From NCBI GenBank assembly GCA_029204225.1, contig CM055094.1:11453153-11517152 (forward strand): a stretch of DNA of 64,000 nt, given 5' to 3'. A program made the translations under genes and the position numbers. A model generated the notes under the pieces. The model was not told where the DNA came from, made no database searches, and saw nothing but the letters and a program-made list of their open reading frames with translations. Source of the DNA: Diphasiastrum complanatum. Taxonomy: Eukaryota; Streptophyta; Lycopodiopsida; Lycopodiales; Lycopodiaceae. Below are positions 43,490-54,988 of this stretch, piece after piece (position 1 is the stretch's first letter; each line of letters opens with the position of its first letter).

Positions 43490-43790
43490 GACTTAATTAC
43501 TTTGCTTTAACACCAAGAAACCGTAATTAAACTTCACTATAGTCTTGACGTCTTGACCCCAGTTAGCTTGCTAAATTGAGGATTAAGGTTAAGATGTTTC
43601 TTAAACTGGGATGGGGGCGGGGCTCAAGCTTCAGCCGCCAGCAGATCTAACCTAATTATTTCGCTCCGAGACCAAGTAAACGGTAATTAGAGCACCCCAC
43701 TCTCGAGACTTGACCCCACTGCCCAGTTAGCTGCTAATTCGTGGCTTAACCTCGGATCAAGGGTTTAAGCTGGGATCAAGGTTAAGTATA
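43490..43790 (+). repeat. Diverged tandem duplication upstream of the ACR gene
   Basis: Two related copies start at TAATTACTTTGC (43494) and TAATTATTTCGC (43653), offset 159 bp. Shared blocks include ACCAAG, GTAATTA, CTTGACCCCA, CAGTTAGCT and AAACTGGGAT. The upstream copy has TG or CA at several places where the downstream copy has CG. The downstream copy ends within about 900 bp of the ACR start codon, in the likely promoter region. Confidence 0.75.
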
Positions 43791-44670
43791 ATTAGTCCGT
43801 TGTCGCTCTGTATGCTCGAAAAGACGCCCCAAAATAAAAGGCTGGGAAAAAGAAAAGGAAAACAAGAGATGGTCGTGATTCGTGAGCAAGAGGAGCAGAA
43901 AGGTCAAGACAAAACGAGCGGCTTACCATATATTGTGTTGCGATCTAGAGAGACAGAAAGACAGAGAGTGAGCGAATTGTTCCTCCCTTACAGATCTATC
44001 GTCTGACTTCTCTAAGACACAGTATTTTATTTCGCAGCAGACGCATCGGATTCGGACTCGTTGCCGAAGCAGAATATATCTTGGCTACCAGAAGTGTTGG
44101 TTTTTGTCTGAGCAGTGAGTAGTGATATACGTTGGAGCCGCTTAGATCTCGGATTTATAATCCTTATTTCCTTTCTTGGTTAAGGTCAGCGTTGCAATGT
44201 GCTGTTCTGCAGATCTGAAGCAGCTTTGGTGAAGTTGCATTTGAAAAGGGGCGGCAAGTCTTTTTTGAAATGTGTAGGATGGTCGTGGTTTCGATCGTGA
44301 TGAAAATTTTGTTCATTTTATAAAAGATCAGGCTATGTTGGGATGATGTTGACGAAGATCTAGTAGCTATGGCAAAGCATTGGGCCATGTTTGGAAGGAT
44401 CTATGCCTGTAATTGTTAGACACACATTCAAGAAGTAAATTGTGACTCCTGTTTCCACTCTTAAGGGGTGAAAATCTCGATCTGCTTCAAGGGCGATTTG
44501 TGCTGGTTAAAATTTTCTCCTGCTTAAAAGATCACACTTCATAAGGTAAGCTGGTTCATTTGAATCTGTCTCTGAAGATCCGTTGGAGACGCAGTATTTC
44601 ACTTTTGTGCTTATTACACCCTTTCATAGTTTGACTCTTACATGCCCTGCTTGTGAATGCCTTACAGGAA
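43791..44670 (+). promoter_or_regulatory. Probable promoter, 5' UTR and 5' UTR intron of the ACR gene
   Basis: The sequence between the duplication and the ATG is of mixed composition and without transposon signatures. A strong donor ATAAG|GTAAG at 44545/44546 and an acceptor CTTACAG ending at 44667 define a likely 122-bp 5' UTR intron ending three bases before the ATG. The transcription start is not determined; CCATATATTG near 43926 is only a weak TATA-like candidate. Confidence 0.5.
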
Positions 44671-46978
44671 ATGGTGGCCGTTGTGGCCGGGCGCGGTTGG
44701 CCTTACTTTGATCCGGACTATGACAACATTAGTTATAATACTGATTCACCAAGGTCGGATAGCAGACTCAATCACTCCTTTTCTATTACAGACTAACTTC
44801 AATTCTGCTAATATCTCTCATCTCGGAATGAAAGAAAGTAACTTTATTTTAAGTGTGTATACGTACGCATTTGAACGTTTCGTTCTCTTATTAATGTCTC
44901 CTGCGATTGCAGAGTTGTGATTGACAATTCAACCTGCGAGGATACTACCATCATTAAGGTTTTTCATCTCGTTACTTTCTCGATTATTGTTGAACAACTG
45001 CTCTGTAATGAAAGAAAAGGCTAACAACTGCCCTATGTCCTACTTCTTTATATTTGACATAACAATGGAAATTTTTGATTCATGTGGTATAGTTGGATAG
45101 CGTTAACAAGCCCGGAATCCGGCTGGAAGTTGTTCAAGTGCTTTCTGATCTCGGTCTTTCAGTTTCCAAAGCCTACATATCCTCTGATGGAGGTTGGTTC
45201 ATGGATGGTGAGAACTTGACTGAACTACTGCACTCACTGTAATAGCGTGAGAGTTTAATATTGTCGCTTGGTCGCTTTTCTGTATGACAATCATCTGTAA
45301 ATTGCAAATTCTATCAGTCTGACCGAGAAGTTAATTGGTAATTGCACTTGCAGCATTTTATGTGACAGATCAATTTGGAGACAAACTGAAAGATGAAGGA
45401 ATCATCGAGTATATAGAACAGGTACTCATCGACATTCAGATCTTTGCTACTAAGTACCTGTTTCTCTTTGAGTGTGATGATCATTTTCTGGATGAAGTCC
45501 AACAAAAGGCACAGCTAAGTGATGATTTTTCCTTTTTCTTAAATGGTCAGTCATTAGAGACGTGGAGCGAGGCGCACTACATAGGACCTGCAAGACACCC
45601 GGTCGTAACCATTGGCGTTCAGTCGGTCTCAGAACACACAGCTATAGAGCTGACTGCAACTGATCGCGCAGGCCTTCTATCCGAAATATTTGCGGTTCTC
45701 ACAAATTTGAAGTGTAACGTTGTGGCAGCTGAAGTTTGGACCCATAACTTGAGAGTCGCATGCGTTGTCTATGTGACGGACGAGTCAACTGGAAGGCCAA
45801 TTCAAGGTGCAGATAAGCTTGATGCTATCAAGGAGCAGCTGAGGCCCGTTTTGAAAGCTGATGCTGACGCACGTATCGGGAAAACTGATTCTTCCATTGG
45901 CCTGACTCACACGGAGAGGCGCCTTCATCAGATGATGTACGCTGATCGGGATTACGAGACTTCTAATGAACTTTCTACATCCGTTAGCCTTAGTGGTAAA
46001 GGAAAGTCTGTGGTGACAATTAGAAATTGTGTGGAAAGAGGTTACTCAGTTGTGAACGTTCAATGCAAAGCGGGGCCAAAGTTGCTGTTTGATACTGTTT
46101 GCACTCTAACAGACATGCAATACGCCATATTCCATGGCACTGTGTATACAGAGGGATCAGATGCTTTTCAGGTATTCCTTCCGCTTTTCTTTCATCGCTC
46201 TCTTCTGGTATGTGGGTGAGTATATGGTATCTTCATCGTTGTCTAGAGAGGTTGAGGGCTTGGGAAATTCAGTTGTGAATAGCCGTAGTCATGTCTTGGG
46301 TAGCGCAGTGTGAAATTGTGGATTCTACTTTTCTTGAGGTATTTCTCTAAACCAGGTAGCATGATTGCTTTGTTAAATTCAGGAATACTACATTAGACAT
46401 CTTGATGGATGCACCTTAGAGTCAGATGCCGAGCGGCAAAGGGTCATCAAGTGTTTGGAAGCTGCAATAGAACGACGGGTTTCACAGGTGATGCAGAATT
46501 TCTTCTCTATTCCATGAATGGAGCAGATATATGTATAGATGTTTACCGTTTTCATTTTGTTAGTTCGGAATCTCAACTCAAACGTTATTTTCTGAATTGC
46601 ACTCACAGAACCATTCTTTGACAGGGTTTACAACTAGAGCTTTGCACAAAGGACAGAGTTGGTCTACTCTCAGATGTAACACGCGTTTTTCGAGAAAATG
46701 GGCTCTCTGTAACTAGGGCTGAGGTTTCCACGCGTGGCGACATGGCAGTAAACGTTTTCTTTGTAACTGATGTACATGGAAATCTTCCTGACATGAAAGT
46801 TGTGGAAAAACTGAGGCAGGAGATTGGGCAAAGTATGTTGCAAGTGAAGGACGCTCCGCAATGTGCAAGTTCGTCTTCCACTAATTACAGCAGCTCTAAA
46901 TTTTCACTTGGTGATTTTTTCAAATGCCACTCCGAGCGCCTTCTTTACAATCTTGGACTATCTAAATCGTGCTCGTGA
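44671..46978 (+). CDS. ACR: ACT domain repeat (ACR) protein, 463 residues, seven coding exons
   Basis: Exons: 44671-44753, 44913-44958, 45093-45207, 45354-45421, 45551-46171, 46383-46487, 46625-46978. All introns are GT-AG and phases are consistent. The start [20 protein letters not shown] fits the family's W-P-Y-FDP-Y-N opening. Four ACT domains sit at about 40-104 ([29 protein letters not shown]), 134-205 ([25 protein letters not shown]), 269-340 ([17 protein letters not shown]) and 349-420 ([15 protein letters not shown]). ACT domains are ligand-binding regulatory folds. Plant ACR proteins, with four of them and no catalytic domain, are thought to sense amino acids or act as regulators; the ligand here is unknown. 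THxERRLHQM between domains 2 and 3 is also family-typical. Length and architecture match Arabidopsis ACR3/4/5-type members. All exons are open, so it is probably functional. Confidence 0.95.
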
Positions 46979-48304
46979 CTAAAACTTGGTTCAAATGGCA
47001 ACATTTTAACTGCTACTCCAAGTGCAGTTCCGCAGAATGCAATCGTGTGGTAATCTGGAAGACACTTCTGCAGCTTACACTGAATTAGGTGGTGTAAAGA
47101 CCGACTTCTATCCATACGCCCTTTTGTAATCGCTGTATATGAACTGCTGATTCTGAATCCCTAAGTTTGAAATTGGCTAGTCAATTTCAAGACACGACTT
47201 GCCAGAATCAGAGTGTGCTGCTGTAAATATTACATATCATCTAGATACAAACTAAACTATCTTCTGATACCCCTGCAGATACCGATGTATCTCTGTAAAT
47301 TGCATCTTTGTTCCCTGAAGTGGGAATCCTGGGTAATGCACGATCAATATTGGCCATTGATTTGTATATAACAGCTTCAAACTTATCAAATTACCTTCCA
47401 CACGAGAGATGCCTTTGCATGTTATTTTTTTTCATGCATTTGTTATGTGATAACAGTCTTGTGTTTGCTATTTCGCATCTTGGCTTTCTGCTTACATGTG
47501 CTGTTATTGTTGCTATGACTTCATGGAGATTGCCAATGAACATTGTCTGAAGCTAATTGTTTTTAGGAGTTTGTGGGACATGAAAGGCTGTGGAGTGACC
47601 CATTTTTGTATCAGATTTTGGCTCAGGTACATCGAAGAAAAGAAGAGCACTATAGAAATCAGCTGGCACCTAGGAAAGCCTATGTATTATCCTCTTTTTA
47701 TTCTGTTTGTTTACATGACAATTTCAGTCTCAGACGAGCATCCTAATGTCACAGTAATGACAATCAACATGGTGGCAATTCATATTTATTTCCTATATTG
47801 GAACCTTCAAGCATGAAGTTATGTTAAATTCAACATGGCAACTATGTTGAATTTAAAATAGGGATCTAGATTATGATATAAGTAAGATTTGCTACCTGGT
47901 TTGGATCAATCTTTGCATTCTCTAACAATTCAACACAAACCTATTTATTGAAATTGCCAAGTGTAAAGTTATGATCATTACTCCACCCAATCATGCATAT
48001 GCTTGCAAGCTGTGAGCCATCATATACAAGTTTCCATAATCGCATGAAAGGTGGAGCTTTATCTTTGAGCTTCATCATGATAGAGCATGGATGGATATCC
48101 GATATACACATGCAATTAAGGCTGTGTAACTAAACAAAAATCCAATAGCATGTAAGACCATCCCCATGGAGATTGTACTAAGTTCCCTCGGTTGCATCAC
48201 AAAATAACCTGATCAACTTGTTAGGCATAATCAGATCATTGTTGATCAAGCAGCCTCAATGTTGACCTGAAATTATCATAGCAGATTCCAACTTCGGGCT
48301 ATTA
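46979..48304. other. 3' flank of the ACR gene, otherwise non-coding
   Basis: It probably contains the ACR 3' UTR in its first few hundred bases. No canonical AATAAA was identified with confidence. Short frames at 47308-47816 have no recognised motif. A perfect 13-bp inverted repeat lies at 47824-47856. Confidence 0.5.
47824..47856. repeat. 13-bp perfect inverted repeat, 7-nt loop
   Basis: TTAAATTCAACAT (47824-47836), GGCAACT, ATGTTGAATTTAA (47844-47856). It could be a foldback remnant or simply an AT-rich palindrome. No target duplication is visible. Confidence 0.85.
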
Positions 48305-48507
48305 GTGTATTGTCACTTATTTATCCATATCTTCTAATGAAGATTCTCTCTCTTGGTATACTTGGTAAGAACCTAGTGTATTGTCACTTATTTATCAATA
48401 TCTTCTAATGAAGGTTCTCTCTCTTGGTATACCTGGTAAGAACCATGCCTGGTTATCTCACTCAATTTTGTGTATTGTCACTTATCCATATCTTATAATG
48501 AGGATTG
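48305..48507 (+). repeat. Tandem repeat, 71-bp unit, two full and one partial copy
   Basis: GTGTATTGTCACTTAT starts at 48305, 48376 and 48470. The first two copies are exactly 71 bp apart and differ at only a few positions over their length. The third is partial and diverged. Confidence 0.9.
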
Positions 48508-48570
48508 TTTAAGTCCTCCTTTATGCTTTTCTCTCTAGAAAGAACCAAACTAGTCGATTTTAAACAAATT

Positions 48571-48593
48571 GTGTGTGTGTGTGTGTGTGTGTG

Positions 48594-48648
<55 letters not shown>
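48571..48648 (+). repeat. Compound microsatellite (GT)n(GA)n
   Basis: About twelve GT units followed by about 27 GA units without interruption. Open frames crossing it are artefacts. Confidence 0.98.
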
Positions 48649-48650
<2 letters not shown>

Positions 48651-48901
48651 GCAAAAAAGCGCGTTGTTGTGCCACTTCCTTTGGGGAAGTAGGAGCAACA
48701 CGGCCCCAACAACATGTTGCATAAAAGTGAGAATTCTGCTTATCTTGTGCGCTTGCTTTGGAGTTGTGACCTATCCAGGGTTAAAGCACTCACTCCTTGC
48801 ATTGATCATCTATTTTGTTGTAGTTTCTTGCTACTACATCCATATAGTGATGCATGTGGCCGCACATGCTTCCACAACAAGTAGAGGGGGTGTGGTGGGT
48901 G

Positions 48902-48902
<1 letters not shown>

Positions 48903-48957
<55 letters not shown>
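48903..48957 (+). repeat. Microsatellite (GA)n
   Basis: About 27 GA units with one A substitution near 48945. It lies 255 bp after the compound repeat. Confidence 0.98.
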
Positions 48958-48958
<1 letters not shown>

Positions 48959-49359
48959 TGATCCAGTTAGTTGTGAAAATATGCAAATACCAACTTAAGC
49001 CAATAATGGAGGCCAAACTTGGTAGGGCTCTTGAAGGCTTATACATGGATAGAGTGTAGCCCTCACATGTGTGGAACAAGCAAAGAAGGGGCCAAATTTG
49101 GTCTACCAGTCATGTTTGGTACTTAGTATGGAAGTAAGGTAGTTTATTGGCTAATTTTTCTATTGTTGCATCTAGACCATTGATGTGATTATAGGGTTGG
49201 ATATACATATGATCCATTGGAATCTTGGCAATTGTTGTGATACTTAGTGTATGAAGCTTTCACATGAACTTCCCTCAACGATATAAGGGCTAATAGAGTA
49301 ACATGCCATCAACTAAGAATACTGTTGTGAGTAAATTATCTTTGTTGGAAGAGATCCCC

Positions 49360-49700
49360 ACCTTTCTGCAAGATTTTGATGAGTCTGAGGAGGAGCAAGG
49401 TAGTAGTGCTAGTGAACCATATATCATGTATTTTCTTGAATTCATTATGTGATGAACCATCTAGTATAGATAATGCATTAAAGTCTAAAGAATGGTGTGA
49501 TGCTATGAGAGTAAAATATAATGCCTTGATGTATAAGCGCACATACTATTTGCTAGATGTTCTACAAAAGCATTTGTATGCAATTGGATTTTTAGGTTGA
49601 AGCTCAATCAAGGAGGATCAATCAACAAGCATAAGGCTCAATTAGTGGTAAAAGAATATGCTCAAACTTGAGGTATTTATGTACATGCTACATCCCGAAC
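49360..49700 (+). pseudogene. copia RT N-terminal fragment, decayed
   Basis: Plus-strand frames give EPSSIDNALKSKEWCDAMRV and KYNALM, then LKLNQGGSINKHKAQLVVKE and YAQT. These correspond to EPxxxxEALxxxxWxxAMxxE and the K-x-DGSIxxxKARLVAKG of RVT_2. The segment in between is frameshifted and the rest of pol is absent. Confidence 0.8.
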
Positions 49701-50309
49701 TCAATCTAATCGTCTTATTTGTGTTCAGTTACAGTGTCAGTATGAATGTTATGCTTCTTTGATTTACTACTTTAAGCACCTTTATTTCTCAGCTCTCATA
49801 TAGTTTGGTATGAACATCTCAATGTTTTCGCAATACACGTTTCTGCAACCGACGTTAATGAATTTGTGTTTGTCTACATAATCAATTGAGTTGATTTTGA
49901 CGATTTCAAAGTGAGGATCAAGTAAAATCAATTGTGGCTCTTGTCGCGATACAGTCGATTTGAATATGATAGGCATAGTCTATGCATTGAGGGAAAGGAG
50001 TCACTCATTATAGAGCCCAATAGTTCGAACATAGTTCCTTCCCATTGAGCCCCTATCTGCATTCCCTTGAATCCACTCCACATTTTAAATTTTCCAAACA
50101 AACCCGCTACATTAATCAAGCTAGTTTTTGAAGAGGAGTGTGATAAATGTGATAAGAGGCAAAATCTAGTTAGGTAAAGTGCGAGATATTTTGATGAGGT
50201 GAATTTTCCATTAGAAGTACACCTCTTATTTATGTCCTCAACCTCTTCTTTAATGAGTGGAACTGAATCTGTACTCAATGTATAATAGGTGGAAGAGATG
50301 GATCTTGAG
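49701..50309. other. No gene recognised
   Basis: Two short minus-strand frames (49782-49976 and 49928-50278) show no known motif. No repeat was seen. Confidence 0.4.
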
Positions 50310-50942
50310 TATGAAGAATTTCAGATCATTAAGATCCAAAACATCCCTTTGATCTTTGGTTAGAAAGACAAGCAAATCATGAACCTTGCCAATGTAGTAA
50401 AATCAACATCTACACTATGAATGAGATGCAAACTCTAATAGATCTTGATCAAACATCAATCAAAACATGAAGTGAAGTTGCTGTCCATACAAAAATAGTA
50501 AGCTACTATATTTCACATGTGTGGATGCGAATATAGCATTTAATGAGCATTCTACACAAAATTGCAAGCTCTCACCAATATAGTACACCAATGGATAGAT
50601 GACCCAAAGAGAACCATGTATAAGCATGAAATGAGATAGGAGAGAGAGAGACCTTCCCACGAGTTACATCCTTTTATAGCAAGTCCAAACCTAATTTCAA
50701 ACTTTGGTTTTCCTCCATAATGAAAAACCCTACTATTATTGTGACTAGATTCAATGTCTCTACTACTCAAATTAAATCTACCAAAAACTCGTGTTCTACA
50801 CTTTCCCACACTTTCCAAAGTGTTTATTCAAATGCTTTTAGACTAATATAACTTTGAAAAGTCAAACTCAAAGTCTAATATGAAATTGGCCTCAATTGCC
50901 AAATAAACAAATATAGCAAATTTGACTAAACTAGTTGAAACA
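50310..50942 (-). repeat. 3' LTR, family B, copy B2 (633 bp)
   Basis: It aligns with 11084-11737. The plus strand begins TATGAAGAATTTCAG (TG start decayed to TA) and ends CTAGTTGAAACA. On the minus strand the PPT GAAGAGGGAG directly precedes TGTTTCAACTAG. The palindrome is present as CACATGTGTGG near 50515, preceded by CCATAC, the decayed form of CCGTAC. Confidence 0.85.
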
Positions 50943-51395
50943 CTCCCTCTTCAACTAGTTTTGGCATAGATTTTGATAACACTCCAAGTGAGTTCCTATG
51001 CTTCATAAAAAAGTCTTTTTCCAATTTGGTAAAGATATCAGCTACACATTCCCTTGAAGAAACATGTTGAAGCTCCACCTCCTTTGCCATGACTTGCTCC
51101 CTTACAAAATGATATGCCAACTCAATATGCTTGCTCCCAACATGAAAGATAGGATTGGTTGCCAACTTTTGGGCTGGTAAGTTGTCACAAAAGATGATTG
51201 GGCTCTCTGAAAGTTCCAACAAGTGAAGATCCTTGATCATCCTCTTGATCCATACCATCTCGTTTTGCAATGAGTAAATGCTTTGTACTCGGCCTCACTA
51301 GATGACAATGAGATAGTGGCTTGTTTCTTTGACATCCATGATATAGCTCCATCACCTATGAAAATACAATGAGCACTAATGGATTTTCTATCCAT
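50943..51395 (-). pseudogene. copia RNase H, family B (copy B2), interrupted by element A1
   Basis: The minus strand begins at MDRKSISAHCIFIGDGAISW right at the A1 boundary. It continues WMSKKQATISLSSSEAEYKA, then after a frameshift WIKRMIKDLHLLELSESPII, DNLPAQKLATNPIFHVGSKH and ADIFTKLEKDFFMKH. EAEY and DN acids remain. The preceding part (SDSNFARDQID) lies at 57374-57420, on the other side of element A1. Confidence 0.9.
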
Positions 51396-52086
51396 TGTGA
51401 AAAGTACAATACTAAGGACCATAAATGGATCTTTGAATGATCCACAAGGTGATTGTATGCTTGTTAAACAATCTATCAGAAACTAGTCATCAGAAAACAA
51501 GATCTAGTTTAGCAGCTTGATAGGAAACAAGTAGAGACAATCAAAGCATTGATCAATTAGTATAATCCAACTCCACACGTGTGGAAATAAGGCTGTAGTA
51601 CGGCCTGTAGACAGTGTTTACAAAGTGCCAAAGCTGGGTGTCATTGGAAATCAAGAGTAATCACCATACAATGAGAGAAAACTCAAGTTTCTCCTTAAGG
51701 CTCCAAAAAGTTTCTATTTTCTCACTATGGAGAATGGGAATACATAGTAAAACACACTTCCTTTGCAAAGTTAGGTGAAAATCCAGCATGTAATAAGAAA
51801 GTAGACTCCACTTTCTTGCAATAATGTGAAAACCCTAGCCTAGATTCAAGAGTCATGCTTGGTAGGTGCATGGTAGGTACAAATCTCATCATAAGTCATG
51901 GTCTAGATCCTACAAAGTAGGAATCACTACCAAATGGACACAACCACTCCTCTTGACTCGTGGTAACCTACTTTAGGTGTGTATGTACAAGTGGCACTTT
52001 GGCCATTCAAGTAACCAACAAACAATATTGACAAAATGTACAATATTCTACATGGCTAGATTTGCCAATGTAGGCAATTTTTCACA
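51396..52086 (-). repeat. 3' LTR of element A1 (691 bp)
   Basis: The plus strand begins TGTGAAAAGTACAATAC and ends CAATTTTTCACA, with TGTGAAAA/TTTTCACA termini. It contains CACACGTGTG at 51574-51583, followed after 13 bp by GTAGTACGGCC. On the minus strand the PPT GAGGAGGAG precedes the LTR. Confidence 0.95.
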
Positions 52087-52419
52087 CTCCTCCTCAAATC
52101 TAGCCTTGGAGATCACAATGCTTTTATCAATAGCTCCAATTGAAGATCTAAGCTTGACAAATGAATCTTTAGGTAAAGGTTTAGTAAACAAATCAGCCAA
52201 GCAACTTGATGATGGCATGTGTTGGAGCTTGATCTCTTTAGCTTGCACTTTTTCCCTCACGAAATGATGAGCAATTTCGATGGGTTTGCTCCTTACATGG
52301 AATGTAGGATTAGTTGCAAGTGATTGGGCTGATTGGTTGTCACAATAGATGATAGGGATCTCCTCCTCCATGACATGAAGCTCCACCAATAGCCTTTTGA
52401 GCCAAAGACCTCCTTGCAT
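52048..52419 (-). pseudogene. RNase H C-terminus of element A1, reading into the LTR
   Basis: The frame reads LWLKRLLVELHVMEEEIPII, then DNQSAQSLATNPTFHVRSKP, DLFTKPLPKDSF and EEECEKLPTLANLAM. The last residues are encoded by the PPT and the first ~40 bp of the LTR. The same ending is found in copy A2, so the pol stop codon lies inside U3. A frame break near 52420 separates it from the main pol frame. Confidence 0.92.
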
Positions 52420-52532
52420 GTTGATGTCAAGGCCTTGTATTCAGATTCTGTGGAAGATAGGAGGATGTTATCTTGCTTTTTGGAAAGCCATGATACTACT
52501 CCATCACATAGAAAGGTGGCAAAGGCACTTGT

Positions 52533-54470
52533 TTATCTTCTATCCACTTTGTCACCTGCAAAATCCGAGTCACTATAGGCTCTTAAGCCAAGATTAGTTC
52601 CTCTATACAAAATGCCAAAATTCTTAGTGGATGAAATGTATCTAAGAACTCTTTTGGCCATCTTCCAATGTGAAACTCGAGGACTTTGCATGAATTGGCT
52701 TAACTTTCCAACACTATAACTAAGATCAAGTCTAGTTATAGCTAAATAGATCAAGGAGCCAATAAGCCTTCTATATAATGTGATGTCCTCAAAGGATGCT
52801 TCATCACAACCAATAGATGCTTTTACATGTTGCTCCATTGGTGTCTCAATGCCTTTACAATTCTTCACTCCAAATCTATCTAGGATGGATGTAGCATATT
52901 TAGATTGACAAATGAAGCTAAAATAACATCCTCTAATAACCTCTATTCCAAGAATGAAGCTCAATAGGCCGAGATCTACCATCTGAAACTCTTTTGCTAA
53001 AGCAATTTTTACATCTCTAATTCCATCTAGATCATTACCACTCAAGATAATGTCATCTACATACAAAACAAGAATAATGATCATGCCATCATGAAAACTT
53101 ATATACAATGATGGATCATAGGCACTCATTACAAAATTGATGGAAATGAGAAAAGAGTTTAGCCTAAAGTACCATGCTCTAGGTGCTTGCTTGAGCCCAT
53201 AAAGGCTCTTCTTCAGAAAACACACCTTTCCTTCATGCTTTGCCTTGATGAAGCCCTCGGGTTGCCTCATGTAGATCTCTTTCTCCAAATAACTATTTAG
53301 GAATGCATTTGTGAAGTCAAGTTGGAATAGCTCCCAATTGAAGGTTGTAGCAAGACTACTGATCAACCTGATAGTAACAAGCTTAGCCACAGGAGCAAAA
53401 GTCTCATCATAATCAATGCCTTTGGTTTGTAAAAAACCTTTGGCAACAAGCCTAGCTTTATGCTTGCTTATTGATCCATCTTGATTATACTTCAATCTAA
53501 ATACCCACTTGCAATCAAGAGGTTTCTTCCCTTGAGGAAGATTCACAAGATCCCAAATATGATTCTCAATAAGAGCATCATACTCTACTTGCATAGCATC
53601 CATCCAACTTTTAGACTTACAAGCATCTTCGTAGCATGTTGGCTCATCTAACATTGAAGTAAGAAAGGTGTAAGATGTGAAAGATGACGAGCCTTCCCTT
53701 TGATCACCTTGACCATCATAGGTGAGCCTCAATGGCTCGGATCTTGCCCTTGTAGATCTTCTTGGAGTTCTTGGAGTTCTTGCATCTTGAGGTGGATCCT
53801 CAAGTTCTTCTTCACTTGGAAGCTCCTCCTCCATCCTAGCATGATCCTTGGCATCAAGATGATTAGTAGCATTATCATCCAAATCACAAGCATGTCCTTC
53901 ATAAAAAATAACATCCCTACTCACTATCACCTTGCTAGTGATGGGATTGAAGACTCTATAACCTTTGCTATTCTCACCATATCCCACAAAGATGCCTTTG
54001 ATGGATGTTGCATTATCCTTCCTTCTCTTATCCAAGGATTGGTGTACATAGCAAGTGGATCCAAAAACTTTGAGATCCTTGAGATTGGGCCTCTCTCCAA
54101 ATAGAGCCTCAAATGGTGTGATTCCTCCAATGGCCTGGTTTGGCAATCTATTGCACAAATAGTTAGCACAAGTTATTGCTTCACCCCAAAATGGTTTGGA
54201 TAGAGAAGCATCTAGCCTTAAGGCCTTAGCACACTCACAAAGAGATCTATTTCTTCTCTCACTCACTCCATTTTGTTGAGGGGTGTATGGACATGACAAC
54301 TCCCTCTTTATGCCATTAGAACTACAAAAGTCAATCAACTTATTGGAGATATATTCACCTCCATTATCACTCCTTAATACCTTAATCTTGGTACTAAGTT
54401 GATTTTCTACCAAAGTATTGAACTTTACAAAAGAATCAAACACCATTGATTTGCTAGACAAGAGGTACAT
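52533..54470 (-). pseudogene. Main pol frame of A1: integrase, RT, RNase H start
   Basis: A 645-codon frame. Residues 1-100 carry the later part of the integrase core (LRSDNGGEYISNKL and TPQQNGVSERRNRSL, with catalytic D and E). Then come the C-terminal region (VFGSTCYVHQSLDKRRKDN) and a Pro/Ser/Arg-rich linker. From about residue 280 the RVT_2 domain follows: HIWDLVNLPQGKKPLDCKWV, ETFAPVAKLVTIR, LFQLDFTNAFLNSYLEKEIY, LKKSLYGLKQAPRAWY and the YVDDIIL active site. RNase H begins with AYSDSDFAGDKVDRR and stops there. All RT catalytic residues are intact, the best preserved enzyme in the window. Confidence 0.96.
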
Positions 54471-54530
54471 CCAACAAAATCTAGAATAGTCATCAATGAA
54501 GATTACATAGTACTTGGCACCACCATTAGG

Positions 54531-54824
54531 CTAATGTGAAAAACTATGAACATCCGAATGGATGATCTCAAGAGGAGAGTTTGATCTTGATGTAGATCTT
54601 GAGAAGGGTAGTTTGTGAGCCTTTGAGAGGCTGCATGCTTCACATCTCTTCCCACACTTTGACAAATGCTTGGGGAGTCCAACTGCAAGCTCCTTTGCAA
54701 CCATAGATTCCATGGCTTTGTAGTTGGGGTGGCCCAACCTTTTATGCCACAATTCCACCTTTGATAACTCCACCTTTGCCAAGTTAACACTCTCCACTAC
54801 AACATTAGCATCAAGCTTAAACAA
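54531..54824 (-). pseudogene. GAG-pre-integrase HHCC region of A1
   Basis: The frame contains ELWHKRLGHPNYKAMESM and CEACSLSKAHKLPFSR, the zinc-binding HHCC module, and LEIIHSDVHSFSH with the first integrase catalytic aspartate. A stop follows, after which the remainder (YVIFIDDYSRFCW) continues into the main pol frame. Confidence 0.92.
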
Positions 54825-54988
54825 TCTACCTTGCTTAAAGCCTTTGGCTATACATTCATCATTTCTAAGGATGGAACAAACTTCATGCTTAATTGTACAT
54901 CTAGGCCATTATCCATTTACTAACCAACACTAAGCAAATTCTTGGTTAACTTAGGAACATAAAGAACATTATCAAGATTCATCCTTTT

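Noticed and set aside
45314-45505. Minus-strand frame opposite the ACR gene
   Set aside because: It is a shadow of the conserved exon and open intron on the plus strand.
48462-49059. Open frames of 86-184 codons with long RE/ER or SL repeats
   Set aside because: They are produced by reading through the GT/GA microsatellites and have no other coding support.
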